DNA of 64,000 nucleotides from Sciurus carolinensis (lineage: Eukaryota > Chordata > Mammalia > Rodentia > Sciuridae): contig NC_062225.1 of the NCBI RefSeq assembly GCF_902686445.1, forward strand, positions 92,616,581-92,680,580, written 5' to 3'. Below, in pieces: positions 1 to 12,418 of this stretch. The notes beneath the pieces were generated by a model. The model did no database searches. It was not told where the DNA came from and saw only the letters and a program-made list of their open reading frames with translations. Each line of letters starts with the position of its first letter. Positions within the stretch are counted from its first letter, which is position 1. Both the position numbers and the translations under genes were made by a program.

Positions 1-149
1 AAGTCCTCAACAGGGTGACAGACGGGCACACATCAAATCCAGAGATGCAGGACTCTGCACAGTCATTTCTAAAGCCCCTTTATCTACAGTGCTGACACCT
101 CCAGGAAAAGTCACATGGAGAAAGCAGGGAAGGCACTCAGCCACAGCAG

Positions 150-1370
150 TGCACACACACCGTAGGAGTGCACACGCACCGTAGGAGTGCACATGCACAG
201 TAGGCATTGCACACGCACCTGTAGGCAGTGCACACGCACCGTAGGCACTGTACATGCACCCGTAGGCAGTGCACACACACCGTAGGCAGTGCACACACAC
301 CGTAGGAGTGCACACACACCGTAGGCAGTGCACACGCACCGTAGGCACTGTACACGCACCCGTAGGCAGTGCACACGCACCCGTAGGCAGTGCACACGCA
401 CCGTAGGCAGTGCACACACACTGTAGGCAGTGCACACGCACCATAGGCAGTGCACACACACTGTAGGCAGTGCACACGCACCACAGGCAGTGCACACACA
501 CATGTAGGTAGTGTACACACACCCGTAGGCAGTGCACACACACATGTAGGCAGTACACACACCCATAGGAAAGTGCACGCACACCTGTAGGCAGTGCACA
601 CACACCCGTAGGCAGTGCACACACGCCCGTAGGCAGTGCACACATACCCATAGGCAGTGCACACGCACCTATAGGCAGCACACACACACCATAGGCAGTG
701 CACACACCCGTAGGCGGTGCACACACACCCATAGGCAGTGCACACACCCATAGGCAGTGCACACACACCCATAGGCAGTGCACACGCACCCATAGGCAGT
801 GCACATGCACCTGTAGGCAGTAGACACACCCATAGGCAGCGCACACACACCATAGGCAGTGCACACACCTGTAGGCAGTGCACACACACCGTAGGCAGTG
901 CACACACACCCGTAGGCAGTGCACACACACCTGTAGGCAGTGCACACACATCTGTAGGCAGTGCACACACATCTATAGATAGTGCACACACACCCGTAGG
1001 CAGTGTACACACACCCGTAAGCAGTACAGACACACCATAGTGCACACACACCCGTAGGTAGTGCACACACACCCGTAGGCAGTGCATACACATCTGTAGG
1101 CAGTACACACACACCCATAAGCAGTACAGACACACCATAGTACACACATACCCGTAGGCAGTGCACACACACCCGTAGGCAGTGCACACACACCCGTAAG
1201 CAGTACAGACACACCATAGTGCACACGCACCCGTAGGCAGTACACACACACCTGTAGGCAGTGCACACACACCCATAAGCAGTACAGACAAACCATAGTG
1301 CACACACACCCATAGGCAGTACACACACACCATAGTGCACACACACCTGTAGGCAGTGCAGCACTCACCT
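150..1370. repeat. 20-21 bp minisatellite (GTAGGCAGTGCACACACACC unit)
   Basis: About 58 tandem copies of a 20-21 bp unit fill this stretch. From about 1015 a variant carrying CAGTACAGACACACCATAG recurs at 1022, 1122, 1201 and 1280, giving a higher-order period of about 79-100 bp. Because many units are 21 bp, the array stays open in several frames (Cys/Val/His/Leu-rich frames up to about 400 codons), but these are repeat artefacts, not genes. Confidence 0.95.
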
Positions 1371-2871
1371 CTGGGGAAGTCACTAGGGGCCTGGGGACAT
1401 GGAGCAAGAGGAGAGCTAATGCCACTTAAAACTACATGTTTGCCATAAGCATGAGTTGAGCTGGCTATAAAAGAAAGAGTCCGGCGGATCCAAGATGGCA
1501 GACCAGAGGAAGGCTGCGTTCCTTGTCACTCAGGATATCTGTTTCTTTGTGAGGCAGTTTTTGCTGCTTATCGATCCCCTGCTGTTGATCCCATTTGTCT
1601 GCTGTGGTGACCTGCAGTCTGCCAGCATATCGAAGCCTTTTTTGAGTGCAGACTGCTCACTGTCAGCCGCCTATCATCCGCCATTTGCCTGTCTCTCACC
1701 TGTCCATCGCCTGCCTTACACCTATCCATCACCCAACGCACAAGTTTCACCACCCGATCGTCCGACAACAGTCAGCAAACTGATCGCCAACCACCAGTGG
1801 AGCACCAGCTGCCTGCTGTTGCCTGGAAGTTCACTGTCACAGTACCTGCAGGTTTGATGACACGTGGCTGCTGCCATTTTGAGACAACAGCCAGGCCCCA
1901 TAGGACCCCTGGCCGGACTGACTGAGCCCTGTCTCCAGGATCCCTCAGCCTGACCCATCACTCCCTGCCTCTGGGGCCCTCACATCGACTGACTGCTCCC
2001 TGCCGCCAGGACCCCCAGACCAACTGACTGTGCCCTATCACCAGGACCCCAGACCGACTGATTGCACCCGGCCTCCAGGATCCCACAACCATACCAAACA
2101 CACCCAACCTCCAGGACCTCTGCCTGACCAACCGCATCCCGCCTCCAGGACCTCCTGCTGACCACAGCCACACCCTGAGCTGCAGCTCCCCATTTGCCAA
2201 CACATTTTGAAGCCAGAGCGGCCATCTTGGATAATCCTGGAAGCCGTAGCTCCAATCATTATGTGGGGCAAAACCCATCCTGAGGCACCTGCCAGAGGCT
2301 TGAAGCTCATTGTCAGGTACCTCTCATGCATCAGGCTACTGAACTCTGGGAGGTTTCATTAGTATATGACTGTTATACTGTAGATTTTCTTTTTTCTCCT
2401 TATAGAAAACATTTAAGTTTTTATTTCTTTACTTTCCTTACTTTCTTTTCCTTTTGTTTACCTGTTCCCTCAGAGTCTCTTTCTCCCTTTTTTGCATGCT
2501 AACATCCAATTTCTTTTGATTACATTCTCACCCTTTCTATTATCTAGAACTTCTGAATAATCTTTTCCTATCCCATTAACAGCCACATTCTACATCCCTC
2601 TGCATCCTCTTTGTCCTCCATTAGAAACTGCAGACCTTAATGCAAATCTGTTTTATTGAAGATAATATTTGAACTCATTCTGTTTATTATGACAATTTTA
2701 TTATTGTCCTCATAGGGGCTATTTGGTCTAGGATTGCATAGTGTCTGAATTGGGCACTGCTAATACTGATCTCCCCTTAAAGAAAGGGTTTTGGAAACCT
2801 TTATGGTCACTATAAGCCTATAGGGGGAAATCTGCAATACCCCAGATTTGCATTGCTAGAGGGGAAGATAT

Positions 2872-3898
2872 ATGAACAACATGAAAAAACAAGGGAAGAA
2901 AATGATCCAAACAAATCTAGATTCTATATTAATAGAATCCAATGACAGTATGGTAGAAGAAATGTCAGAAAAGAACTTCAGATTATACATGATTAGGATG
3001 ATTTGCGAAGCAAAAGATGAGATAAGAGAGCAAATGCAGGCAATAAATGATAATACCAATAAGCAGTTGAAAGAGCACCTGCAGGAAGCAAAAGATCATT
3101 TCAACAAAGAGATAGATATTCTCAAAAAAAAAACAAACAAACAGAAATCCTTGAAATGAAGGAAACAATAAACCAAATAAAAAACTCAATGGAAAGCATC
3201 ACCAAAAGACTAGACCACTTGGAAGACAGAACCTCAGACAATGAAGACAAAATATTGAATTTTGAAAATAAAGTTGCCAAACAGAGAAGATGGTAAGAAA
3301 TCATGAACAGAATCTCCAAGAACTATGGGACATCATGAAAAGACCAAATTTAAGATTCATTGGGATTGAGGAAGGCACAGAGATACAAATCAAAGGAATG
3401 AACAACCTATTCAATGAAATAATATCAGAAAATTTCCCAAGCCTGAAGAATGAAATGGAAAATCAAATACAAGAGGCTTACAGAACACCAAATGCACAAA
3501 ATCACAACAGGTCCACACCAAGGCACATTATAATGAAAATGCCTAACATTCAAAATAAAGATAGGATTTTGAAGGCCACAAGAGAAAAGCATCAGATTAC
3601 ATATAGGGGGAGACCAATATGGATAGCAGCCGACTTCTCAACCCAGACTCTAAAAGCTACAAGGGCCTGGAACAACATATTTCAAGCTCTGAAAGAACAT
3701 GGTTGTCAACCAAGAATCCTATACCCAGCAAAACTAACCTTCAGATTTGAAGATGAAATAAAATCCTTCCATGATAAACAAAAGTTAAAAGAATTTACAA
3801 ATAGAAAGCCTGTGCTACAGAATGTTCTCAGCAAAATATTCCACAAGGAGGAAATGAAAAACAACACTGTAGGTCAGCAAAGGGAGGAACTACCTTAG
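2872..3898 (+). pseudogene. L1 ORF1 (RNA-binding protein), frameshifted
   Basis: L1 ORF1 encodes an RNA-binding chaperone of the retrotransposon particle. The span of about 342 codons is near the usual length. The first segment (2872-3159) is a Lys/Glu-rich coiled coil; it is interrupted near a run of A residues at 3125-3134 and ends at a stop at 3157-3159. The RNA-recognition and C-terminal segments continue in another frame (3290-3898) with RFIGIEEG, PRHIIMKMPNIQNK and YPAKLTFRFEDE. Confidence 0.9.
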
Positions 3899-3953
3899 AG
3901 AAAAACCACTCAAAGGAGAAACCAAGCCAACTTAAAAACCAAAAATAAGCCAA

Positions 3954-6900
3954 ATGACTGGGAATACAAATCATATCTCAATAATAACCCTGAACGTCAA
4001 TGGCCTAAACTCATCAATGAAAAGACATAGACTGACAGAATGGATTAAAAAGAAAGACCCAACAATATGCTGCCTGCAAGAGACTCATCTCATAGAAAAA
4101 GACATCCACAGACTAAAGGTGAAAGGATGGGAAAAAACCTACCACACACATGGGCTCAGTAAAAAAGCCAGAGTATCCATCCTTATTTCAGATAAAGTGG
4201 ACTTCAAGCCAAAGTTAGTCAGAAGGGATAAAGAAGGACATTTCATACTGCTTAAGGGAGCCATAAATCAGGAAGACATAACAATAGTAAATATTTATGC
4301 CCCAAACAATGATGCATCTGTGTACATCAAACAAATCCTTCTCAATTTCAGGAATCAAATAGACCACAACACAATAATTCTGGGTGAATTTAACACACTG
4401 CTGTCACCACTAGATAGATCTTCCAAACTAAAACTGAACAAAGAAACCACAGAACTCAATAACACAATCAATAACCTAGACTTAATAGACATATATAGAA
4501 TATTCCATCCATCAATGAGCGGATTCACTTTCTTCTCAGCAGCACATGGAACCTTCTCGAAAATAGGCCATATGTTATGCCACAAAGCAGCCCTTAGGAA
4601 ATGCAAAAAAATAGAGATACTGCCTTGTGTTCTATCAAATCATAATGGACTGAGAGTAGAAATCAATGACAAAATAAAAAACAGAAATTACTCCGACACC
4701 TGGAGACTAAATAATGTGCTATTGAATGAAACATGGATAACAGAAAACATCAGGGAGGAGATTAAAAAAATCCTTAGAGGTCAATGAGAATGATGATACA
4801 ACATATCAAAATCTCTGGGACACTATGAAAGCGGTACTAAGAGGAAAATTCATTGCACGGAATGCATTCCAGAAAAGAATGAAAAGTCAACAACTAAATG
4901 ACCTAACATTACAGCTCAAAGCCCTAGAAAAAGAAGAACAGAATAACAGCAAAAATAGAAGACACGAAATAATTAAAATCAGAGCTGAAATCAATGAAAT
5001 TGAAACAAAAGAAACAATTCAAAAAATTGACAAAACAAAAAGTTGGTTCTTTGAGAAAGAACCAACAAAATAGACAAACCCTTAGCCACACTAACAAAAA
5101 GAAGGAGAGAGAAAACTCAAATTACTAAAACTTGTGATGAAAAAGGAAGTATCACAACAGAAACCACTGAGATACATAGCATAATTAGAAGCTACTTTGA
5201 AAATCTGTATTCCAACAAAATAGAATCTACCAAAGACATTGACAAATTTCTAGAGACATACGCTCCTCCCAAAATGAACCAGGAGGACATACACAATTTA
5301 AACGGATCAATATCAAGCAATGAAATAGAAGAAGCCATTAAAAACCTACCATCCGGGCTGGGGAGATAGCTCAGTCGGTAAAGTACTTGCCTTGCAAGCA
5401 CAGGGCCCTGGGTTCGATCCCCAGCACCACAAAAAAAAAAAAAAAAAACAAAACCCTACCATCCAAGAAAAGCCCAGGACCAGACGGATTCTCAGCCGAG
5501 TTCTACAAGATCCTCAAAGAAGATCTCATTCCAATACTTCAAAGTATTCCAGGAAATAGATAAAGAGGGTACCCTACCAAACTCATTTTATGAAGATAAT
5601 ATCACCCTCATACCCAAACCAGGAAAAGACACATCAAGGAAAGAAAACTTTAGACCAATATCATTGATGAATATAGATGCATCCTTAACAAAATATTGGC
5701 AAACCATATCCAAAAGCATATTAAGAAAATCGTGCACCACGATCAAGTGGGGTTCATCCCTGGAATGCAAGGATGGTTTAACATCCATAAATCAATAAAT
5801 GTAATCCATCATGTCAATAGACTTAAGGATAAGAATCATGGTTATTTCAATTGACGCAGAAAAAGCATTCAACAAAATACAACACTGCTTTATGCTCAAA
5901 ACACTAGAAAAAATAGGGGTAGTAGGAACATACCTGAACATTGTAAAGGCTATTTATGCTAAGTCCATGGCCAACATCATTCTTAATGGAGAAAAACTGA
6001 AACCATTCCCTTTAAAAATGGGAACAAGACAGGGGTGTCCTCTTTCTCCACTTCTATTCAACATTGTCCTCGAAACTCTAGCCAGAGCAATTAGGCAGAC
6101 TAAAGAAATTAAAGGGATACGAATAGGAAAAGAGGAACTTAAGCTGTCACTGTTTGCTGATGACATGATTCTATATTTAGGGGATCCAAAAAACTCCTCC
6201 AGAAAACTTCTAGACCTCATCAATGAATTCAGCAAAATAGCAGGCTATAAAATCAACACGCATAAATCTAAAGCATTTTTTATACGCAAGCGACGAAACA
6301 GCTAAAAGGGAAATGAGGAAAACAACTCCATTTACAATAGCCTCAAAAAAAATAAAATACTTGGGCATTAATCTAACCAAGAGGTAAAAGATCTCTACAA
6401 TGAAAACTACAAAACATTGAAGAAAGAAATTAAGGAAGACCTTAGAAGATGGAAAGATCTCCCATGTTCTTGGATAGGCAGAATTAATATTGTCAAAATG
6501 GCCATACTACCAAAAGTGCTATACAGATTCAATGCAATTCCAATTAAAATCCCAATGATGTACCTTACAGAAATAGAGCAAGCAATCGTGAAATTCATCT
6601 GGAAGAATAAGAAACCCAGAATAGCTAAAGCAATCCTTAGCAGGAAGAATGAAATAGGGGGTATCACAATACCAGAACTTCAACTATACTACAAAGCAAT
6701 AGTAACAAAAACAGCATGGTATTGGCACCAAAATAGACAGGTAGATCAATGGTACAGAATAGAGGACATGGACACAAATCCAAATAAATACAATTTTCTC
6801 ATACTAGACACAGGTGCCAAAAATATGCAATGGAGAAAAGATAGCCTCTTCAACAAATGGTGCTGGGAAAACTGGAAATCCATATGCAACAGAATGAAAC

Positions 6901-7549
6901 TAAACCCATATCTCTCACCCTGCACAAAAATCAACTCACAATGGATCAAGGACCTCAAAATCAGACCAGAGACCTTGCATCTTATAGAAGAAAAAGTAGG
7001 TCCAAATCTTCACCTTATTGGCTTAGGATCAGACTTCCTAATAGGACTCCCATAGCACAAGAAATAAAAGCCAGAATCAACAACTGGGATAGATTCAAAC
7101 TAAATAGCTTTCTCTCAGCAAAGAAAACTATCAGCAATGTGAAGAGAGAACCTATAGAGTGGAAGAATGTCTTTGCCACTCATACTTCAGATAGAGGACT
7201 AATTTCTAGAATATATAAAGAACTCAAAAAACTCTACACCAAGAATACAAATAACCCAATCAACAAATGGGCTAAGGATATGAACAGATGCTTCACAGAA
7301 GAAGATCTACAAGCAATCGACAATCATATGAAAAAATGTTCACCATCTTTAGTAATAAGAGAAATGCAAATCAAAACTACCCTAAGATTTCATCTCACCC
7401 CAACTAGAATGACAATTATCAAGAATACAAGCAACAACACGTGTTGGAGAGGATGTGGGGAAAGAGGTACACTCATACATTGCTGGTGGGGATGCAAATT
7501 AGTGCAGCCACTGTGGAAAGCAGTGTGGAGATTCCTTAGAAAACTTTGA
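3954..7549 (+). pseudogene. L1 ORF2 (endonuclease/reverse transcriptase), broken
   Basis: ORF2 of L1 carries an AP-type endonuclease, a reverse transcriptase and a C-terminal cysteine motif. The endonuclease is readable from 3954 (ITLNVNGLNSSMKRHR, QETHL, NIYAPN). The frame is lost after 4787 and again at later points. The reverse transcriptase shows [15 protein letters not shown] and the catalytic FADD at 6153-6164. The cysteine motif ([10 protein letters not shown]) is at about 7440-7470. Besides several frameshifts, the ID SINE at 5355-5448 interrupts the region ahead of the reverse transcriptase. Confidence 0.92.
5355..5448 (+). mobile_element. ID-type SINE nested in L1 ORF2
   Basis: This is a tRNA-like SINE starting GGGCTGGGGAGATAGCTCAG, with an A box (TAGCTCAGTCGG), a B box (GGTTCGATCCC) and a poly(A) tail. 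It is flanked by a near-perfect duplication of CCTACCATCC (5345-5354 and about 5455-5464), showing insertion after the L1 had landed. Confidence 0.95.
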
Positions 7550-7726
7550 ATGGACGCACCATTTGACCCAGCTATCCCACTCCTCGGCCTATACCCAAAG
7601 GACTTAAAATCAGCATACTACAGAGATACAGCCATATCAATGTTCATAGCTGCTCAATTCACAATAGCCAGACTGTGGAACCAACCTAGATGTCCTTTAA
7701 TTGATGAATGAATAAAGAAATGGTGA

Positions 7727-7767
7727 GATATATATAGATATAGATATAGATATAGATATAGATATAT
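7727..7767 (+). repeat. (TAGATA)n microsatellite in L1 3' UTR
   Basis: About six copies of a 6 bp unit TATAGA lie where the L1 3' end normally reads ...ATATATACACAATGG. It is a local expansion of that segment. Confidence 0.9.
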
Positions 7768-8163
7768 ACACAATGGAATATTACTCAGCTATAAAGAATA
7801 ATAAAATTATGGCATTTGCAGGCAAATGGATGAAATTGGAGAATATCATGATAAGTGAGATAAGCCAATCTTAAAAAACTAAAGGACGAATGATCTCACT
7901 GATAAGCAGATGATGACACATAATGAGGGGTGGGAGGGGGGCAAGAATGGAGGAAGGAGAGACTGAATAGAGGGAAAAGAGGGGTGGGAGAGGTGGGGGG
8001 AAGGAAAAAATAACAGAATGAAACAAACATCATTACCCTATGTAAATTTATGATTACACAAATGGTATGCTGTTACTCCATGTACAAACAGAAACAATAT
8101 GTATCCCATTTGTTTACAATAAAAATAAATTTAAAAAGAAAGAAAGAAAGAAAGAAAGAGTCC

Positions 8164-8377
8164 ATCCGTAAAGAACAAGCGACATAGAAGCCAAGGCATG
8201 ATGGCTTTCTCAGGGCAAGGCCTGGTGTACTGCCGTTCTGCCTGTCGGCGGGAATAGGAAGCACTAAAAGGGAACACACGTGGAAGGAGGAATGGATTTA
8301 GTCAGGTGACCCTTCTCTCAACACTCACACGCACACTTTATAAAATTGTCTCTGATCTTTCAAAAAAAATCAGTGAG
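8164..8377. other. Unique DNA between L1 and MIR
   Basis: No gene or repeat was recognised. It contains only a short CA-rich patch near 8325. Confidence 0.5.
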
Positions 8378-8515
8378 CAAGTACCGCTACCCTGTGATGC
8401 AGATGAAGAAACTAAGGTTCAGAGAAGCGAAGTGGCTTGTCCAAGTCACAGGGCAGCCTGATGGAGAGCCACTTGTGCAGACTCCTCACCCTGGGAGTGC
8501 TCTCTCCACTGCCTC
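8378..8515 (+). mobile_element. MIR SINE fragment
   Basis: The stretch CCTGTGATGCAGATGAAGAA, then ACTAAGGTTCAGAGAAGCGA, AGTGGCTTGTCCAAGTCACA and a final CTCTCTCCACTGCCTCGCC follows the order of the MIR core and 3' half. It is old and diverged. Confidence 0.7.
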
Positions 8516-8536
8516 GCCCTCCCCTTTCCCTACTGA

Positions 8537-8962
8537 AAATGTGGTACATATACACAGGGGAATATTACTCAGCTTTAAAGAAGAATGAAATTCTGGCATT
8601 TGAAGGTACATGGATGGAGCTGGAGAATATGATGCTCAGTGAAATAAGCCAAACCCAAAAACCAAAGGCCAAATGTTTTCTCTGATATGTGAATGCTAAT
8701 TCACAATGGGGGTGGGGGGAGCGCTAGGGAAGAATAGTTACTTTAGGTAAGGCAGAGGGGAGTGGAGGGAGGGGAAGGGTAGCAGAGTGAAACAATGACT
8801 ACCTCATGTACATGTATGACCGCGTGACCCCTGTGATCCTGCAACATGTACAATCAGAAGGAGGAGAGATTGCACTCCATTATGTAAGATCTATCAAAAC
8901 ATATCATTGCATTCTACTGTCATGTACAGCTAATTAGAACAAAAAATTAAATAAAAAAATCC
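8537..8962 (+). mobile_element. L1 3' end fragment, 5'-truncated
   Basis: It begins in the L1 3' terminal region (GTGGTACATATACACAGGGG, GAATATTACTCAGC, AAATAAGCCAA) and ends in an A-rich tail (AATTAAATAAAAAAATCC). It is the same family as the full-length copy upstream but diverged and shortened. Confidence 0.9.
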
Positions 8963-8965
8963 TAA

Positions 8966-10565
8966 AATATACATATCAAACTATTAAAAACAACAGCCAG
9001 ATACTGTCAGGAACGTGTGCTTCTCTCAGTCGGGTTGGTGAGAGCAGAATGGAAGGAAGCCAGAGTTGGTCTTACATCCGTTGCCACTGCTGTGCTCAAA
9101 CAGCCAGGATCCACTGTGAAGGGACACAGGAGCCTGTCGTGACCGCCCAGCCGGGGCAAAGGTGTGCCAAGAACCAGACGGAGCTGGACTGAAAGGTCCA
9201 TCAGAGACCGTGCTCCCCAGAGCCAGTCCGGGAGCTCCTGGCTCTAGGGCGGGACAGCCCCCAGGCTGCGAGCTCCTGAGGACACGCTTGCCAGTCCTCT
9301 GGTCTCCCAGGCCTAGGCCACTCAGAAGCGCCAGGGCAGTGGCGTGCTAGAACTGTGGACCATGCGGCCCAGGGAAGCGGGGGAGCCTCGTCCCGTGGTG
9401 CAGTAGGAATGCCTGTCCTTATCTGCTCCGCAGGTTAGAAGGAAGACAGAATCAGGAAATGCAAAGCTTGTTTGAAAAGAGTTTTTAAAAACAGTCATTA
9501 TTGTTGAAAGCTAAGTCGTCCTTACTGGGTTTGAAACCCTACGGAAGGAAACTGGAGCAGTTTACAGAACAGCTCACGCCAACCCCAAACTCTCCCTGAG
9601 GCTGCAGGACGGTCACATAAACAACTCCATCCAGGCGGAATCTCCCGACACAGGCACGCGGCGCTGCAGGGACCAGCCCCACCAGCCCGAGAGCTCGGCC
9701 CGCAGACCCGACACCTGCCTACGCTGCAAGGAGCACGGACGGGAGCCGACCTTGCCAGGCCTGAGGGAGGAAGATGCCCAAGGCCTTGGACTGCACTAAC
9801 TCAGGAGAGGACTCGCCCACGCGTGGAGGGAGCACGGGGTTTCGTCTGGACACTGGGGCAACACGCCCCACCCCGTGACTCCCCGCTCCTGCCCTCTCAG
9901 TCACCAGGCTTCACCTCGCTTCTTCCTCCATCCCTTAACATTTCTGTGGCCCATCCAGCTCAGAACACGCCCTCCTCAGCCCCGGGAATCCACTGGGAAG
10001 GGACCTTCTCGGGAGCAGAATGTCAAAGTTCATTGTGCCCCAAGACCCCCTTCAGGCCCCTGACTCCTGCCCTCATCCAGGGCCCAGTCTAACAGGCCTG
10101 TCCAACTGCCTGAGACCGCTGTCCCCTTCAACCTAGCACTCATTCAGCTGAGGACCCCAGTCAGCTGTGAGACTAAATCCCTCCCTTGTGGGCAACAGAC
10201 TCACGGACACTGGATGCATTTGGGACACAGAGCCCCTTAGGTAAAAATAGGTCCTGTGTTCATCCCCTCCCCAAGGTTCCCTACCAGCATTTAAAGCAGG
10301 GGACTTCCAGGCTCCACCAAACAACCCAAGGGTTATGAGACAGAACACGTTAAATCCATACTTCTAGTTCATGGGACATTCCCTCTCGGGCCTTTCTGAT
10401 GTCACGTGGAAGGGCCATCAGCTGGTCCAAAACCTCATCTGTCAAAGAGGTCAAACTCGGTCTCCCATGGAAACCAGCCTAACACGTCCTGCTGAGGGCC
10501 CGTCCAATGCCACACTGCCCAGCCGGAATCCCTGTCCTGCCTCCTGAACTCCCTTAGTGAAAGGT
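8966..10565. other. Intronic DNA without recognised feature
   Basis: This is moderately GC-rich single-copy-looking sequence within DCDC2C intron 3. Short open frames occur on both strands but none has a recognisable domain, splice pattern or family match. No second doublecortin-domain exon was seen. Confidence 0.5.
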
Positions 10566-11060
10566 CCCAGTGCTCACCTGGGAAGGTCACAGCACTCCTT
10601 CCACCTCACCTGGGAAGGCCACAGCACTCCTTCCACCTCACCTGGGAAGACCAGCACTTCTTCCACCTCACCTGGGAAGACCACAGCACTCCTTCCACCT
10701 CACCTGGGAAGACCAGCACTTCTTCCACCTCACCTGGGAAGACCAGCACTCCTTCCACCTCACCTGGGAAGACCTCCAGCACTCCTTCCACCGCACCTGG
10801 GAAGACCACAGCACTCCTTCCACCTCACCTGGGAAGACCAGCACTCCTTCCACCTCACCTGGGAAGACCACAGCACTCCTTCCACCTCACCTGGGAAGAC
10901 CAGCACTTCTTCCACCTCACCTGTGAAGGCCTCCAGCACTCCTTCCACCTCACCTGGGAAGACCAGCACTCCTTCCACCTCACCTGGGAAGGCCTCCAGC
11001 ACTCCTTCCACCTCACCTGGAAGATCAGCACTCCTTCTACCTCACCTGTGAAAGCCAGCA
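10566..11060. repeat. 30-33 bp minisatellite
   Basis: About 15 tandem copies of CACCTGGGAAGACCAGCACT plus CCTTCCACCT, with units of 30-33 bp (for example, starts at 10575, 10607, 10639, 10669, 10701). One plus-strand frame reads Ser/Thr/Pro-rich (TSTPSTSPGK) for 164 codons; there is no signal peptide or flanking coding exon, so it is treated as non-coding. Confidence 0.93.
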
Positions 11061-11614
11061 GCTCTCCTGGCAGTGCCACATCAAGGACCTGAGGAGTCCC
11101 TGCCTACTTCTCACACACCCAAATTCAAATTCAAATTCAAGGGAAGCTCCACCCAAACCCGGTCTGTGGATAATCCTGTGTTCTGACCATTTGGGAGCTC
11201 CTCCGGACCTTGTACATCATACCTTCTTTGGGCATCAGCGAAAAGGGCAACAGGTAGCTACAGACAAAGCTTATCTGCATTTGTGTGTCTGACTCTGGGC
11301 CATGAGGTCAGAGGCAGCTTCTACTGTTCACCACGTTCTTCCAGAAACAGAGACCAGAGAAAGGTCCTGGAGGTCAGTGGGATGTTATCAGGTGTGGATA
11401 CCTAATTTCTCTCTGGTATGCTTCTTTATTCAATGACTGGGGGTCACCTCCAGAGCCAGCAACTGGAACTCCCACCCAAGGATGCTCTGCAGAACCTTGA
11501 AGGATCTTGACTTCCACCCCCACCCTGGAACTTCCCAGTTGCTCCCTGCCTTCTCCTTGTTTCTGCATGAAGGTGAGGACCACACTTTGGGGTATTACAT
11601 CAAAACCCTAATGA
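11061..11614. other. Intronic DNA, nothing recognised
   Basis: Apart from three copies of CAAATT near 11120-11139 no feature was recognised. Confidence 0.5.
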
Positions 11615-11707
11615 GGGCTGGGGAGACAGCTCAGTTGGTAGAGTGCTTGCCTTGCAAGCACAAGGCCCTGAGTTCGATCCCCAACACCGCAAAAAAAAAA
11701 AAAAAAA
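11615..11707 (+). mobile_element. ID-type SINE
   Basis: A full-length copy starting GGGCTGGGGAGACAGCTCAG, with B box GAGTTCGATCCCC and a poly(A) tail. It is flanked by an imperfect duplication, ACCCTAATGA against ACCCTACTGA. Confidence 0.93.
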
Positions 11708-12418
11708 TACCCTACTGAACAGAGACTCGGGGCTACTCTAGGGCCGAGACATAGCTAAGCCATATCCCTCTTGCCTGTGAGCCTCAGCTGCCGGCCTCTG
11801 TGTGCCCCCAGGTCAGTACTGCTTGGCTGCTGGACATACGTGCTGCCCTTGCTGGCAAACCGCTGCTTACTGGGACACTGTGCCCCTGCGCCTCGCGACC
11901 CCCTCCCATGAGACTCCATGCTCTCCCTCCCAGATCAGCACACGTCGGGTGGCACACGATTTCTGTATGTGACAGGAACAGAGATTCTTGACACCCGTGG
12001 GGACACAGCCAAGTGGCAGAGCTTCCAGAGCACTTTAATCCTGCTGAAGGCAGAACTGGGGACAGGCAGTTAGTGTAGAAAGAGGGGATCAGGTCAAATG
12101 GAGGAAATGGAGGCCATGAAAGTCATCTGCCTCTGGAAGCTGGAGACCGCCCCTGGGAGAATGGAATGTCAAGGATCTCTGGAGCCCACTGGTTACCAAA
12201 TTTACCAGCCCTGTCAAGGACTGCAGCAGGGAGCTGCTAATCAATGCCGCCTGGGCCCTGGCCTGCCTGAACCGCTCTGGCCCTCCCCTGCCCATCCGTT
12301 TCTCACTTTTTACATCTCACCTGCAAAACCAGGCCTAGTCACATAGGCAGCAAGGAGAGATAAGGGGGGAGAGAACTGGAGGACAAAGAGACCTCAGCCT
12401 ATAAAAGATGTAGGGGGC
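11708..12418. other. Intronic DNA before the LTR
   Basis: No gene was recognised. At about 12275 it holds CTCTGGCCCTCCCCTGCCCA, which recurs inside the LTR at about 12926, and a TATA-like CCTATAAAAG at about 12399, so part of it may belong to the same retroviral element. Confidence 0.4.

Larger units (their letters stand above)
1483..8150 (+). mobile_element. Full-length L1 retrotransposon, frame-broken
   Basis: The element starts with GGCGGATCCAAGATGGC, typical of an L1 5' UTR, and ends in an A-rich (AAAG)n tail. It is flanked by a 13 bp target duplication, AAAGAAAGAGTCC, at 1470-1482 and 8151-8163. The order is 5' UTR (1483-2871), ORF1 (2872-3898), ORF2 (3954-7549) and 3' UTR, with a G-rich polypurine tract at about 7924-8010 and AATAAA-like signals near 8118. 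Both reading frames are broken, so it is not autonomous. An ID SINE is nested at 5355-5448. It lies in antisense orientation to DCDC2C. Confidence 0.95.

Noticed and set aside
150..1370. CRISPR-like periodic repeat
   Set aside because: The units are directly tandem without unique spacers and the host is a mammal.
7..1425. Several long Cys/Val/His/Leu-rich open frames (up to 401 codons) on both strands
   Set aside because: They are translations of a 20-21 bp minisatellite that happens to lack stops; no start context, domain or splice structure.
5355..5448. tRNA-like gene with A and B boxes
   Set aside because: The copies at 5355, 11615 and 54578 share the ID SINE head, a poly(A) tail and target duplications, so they are retroposed SINEs, not tRNA genes.
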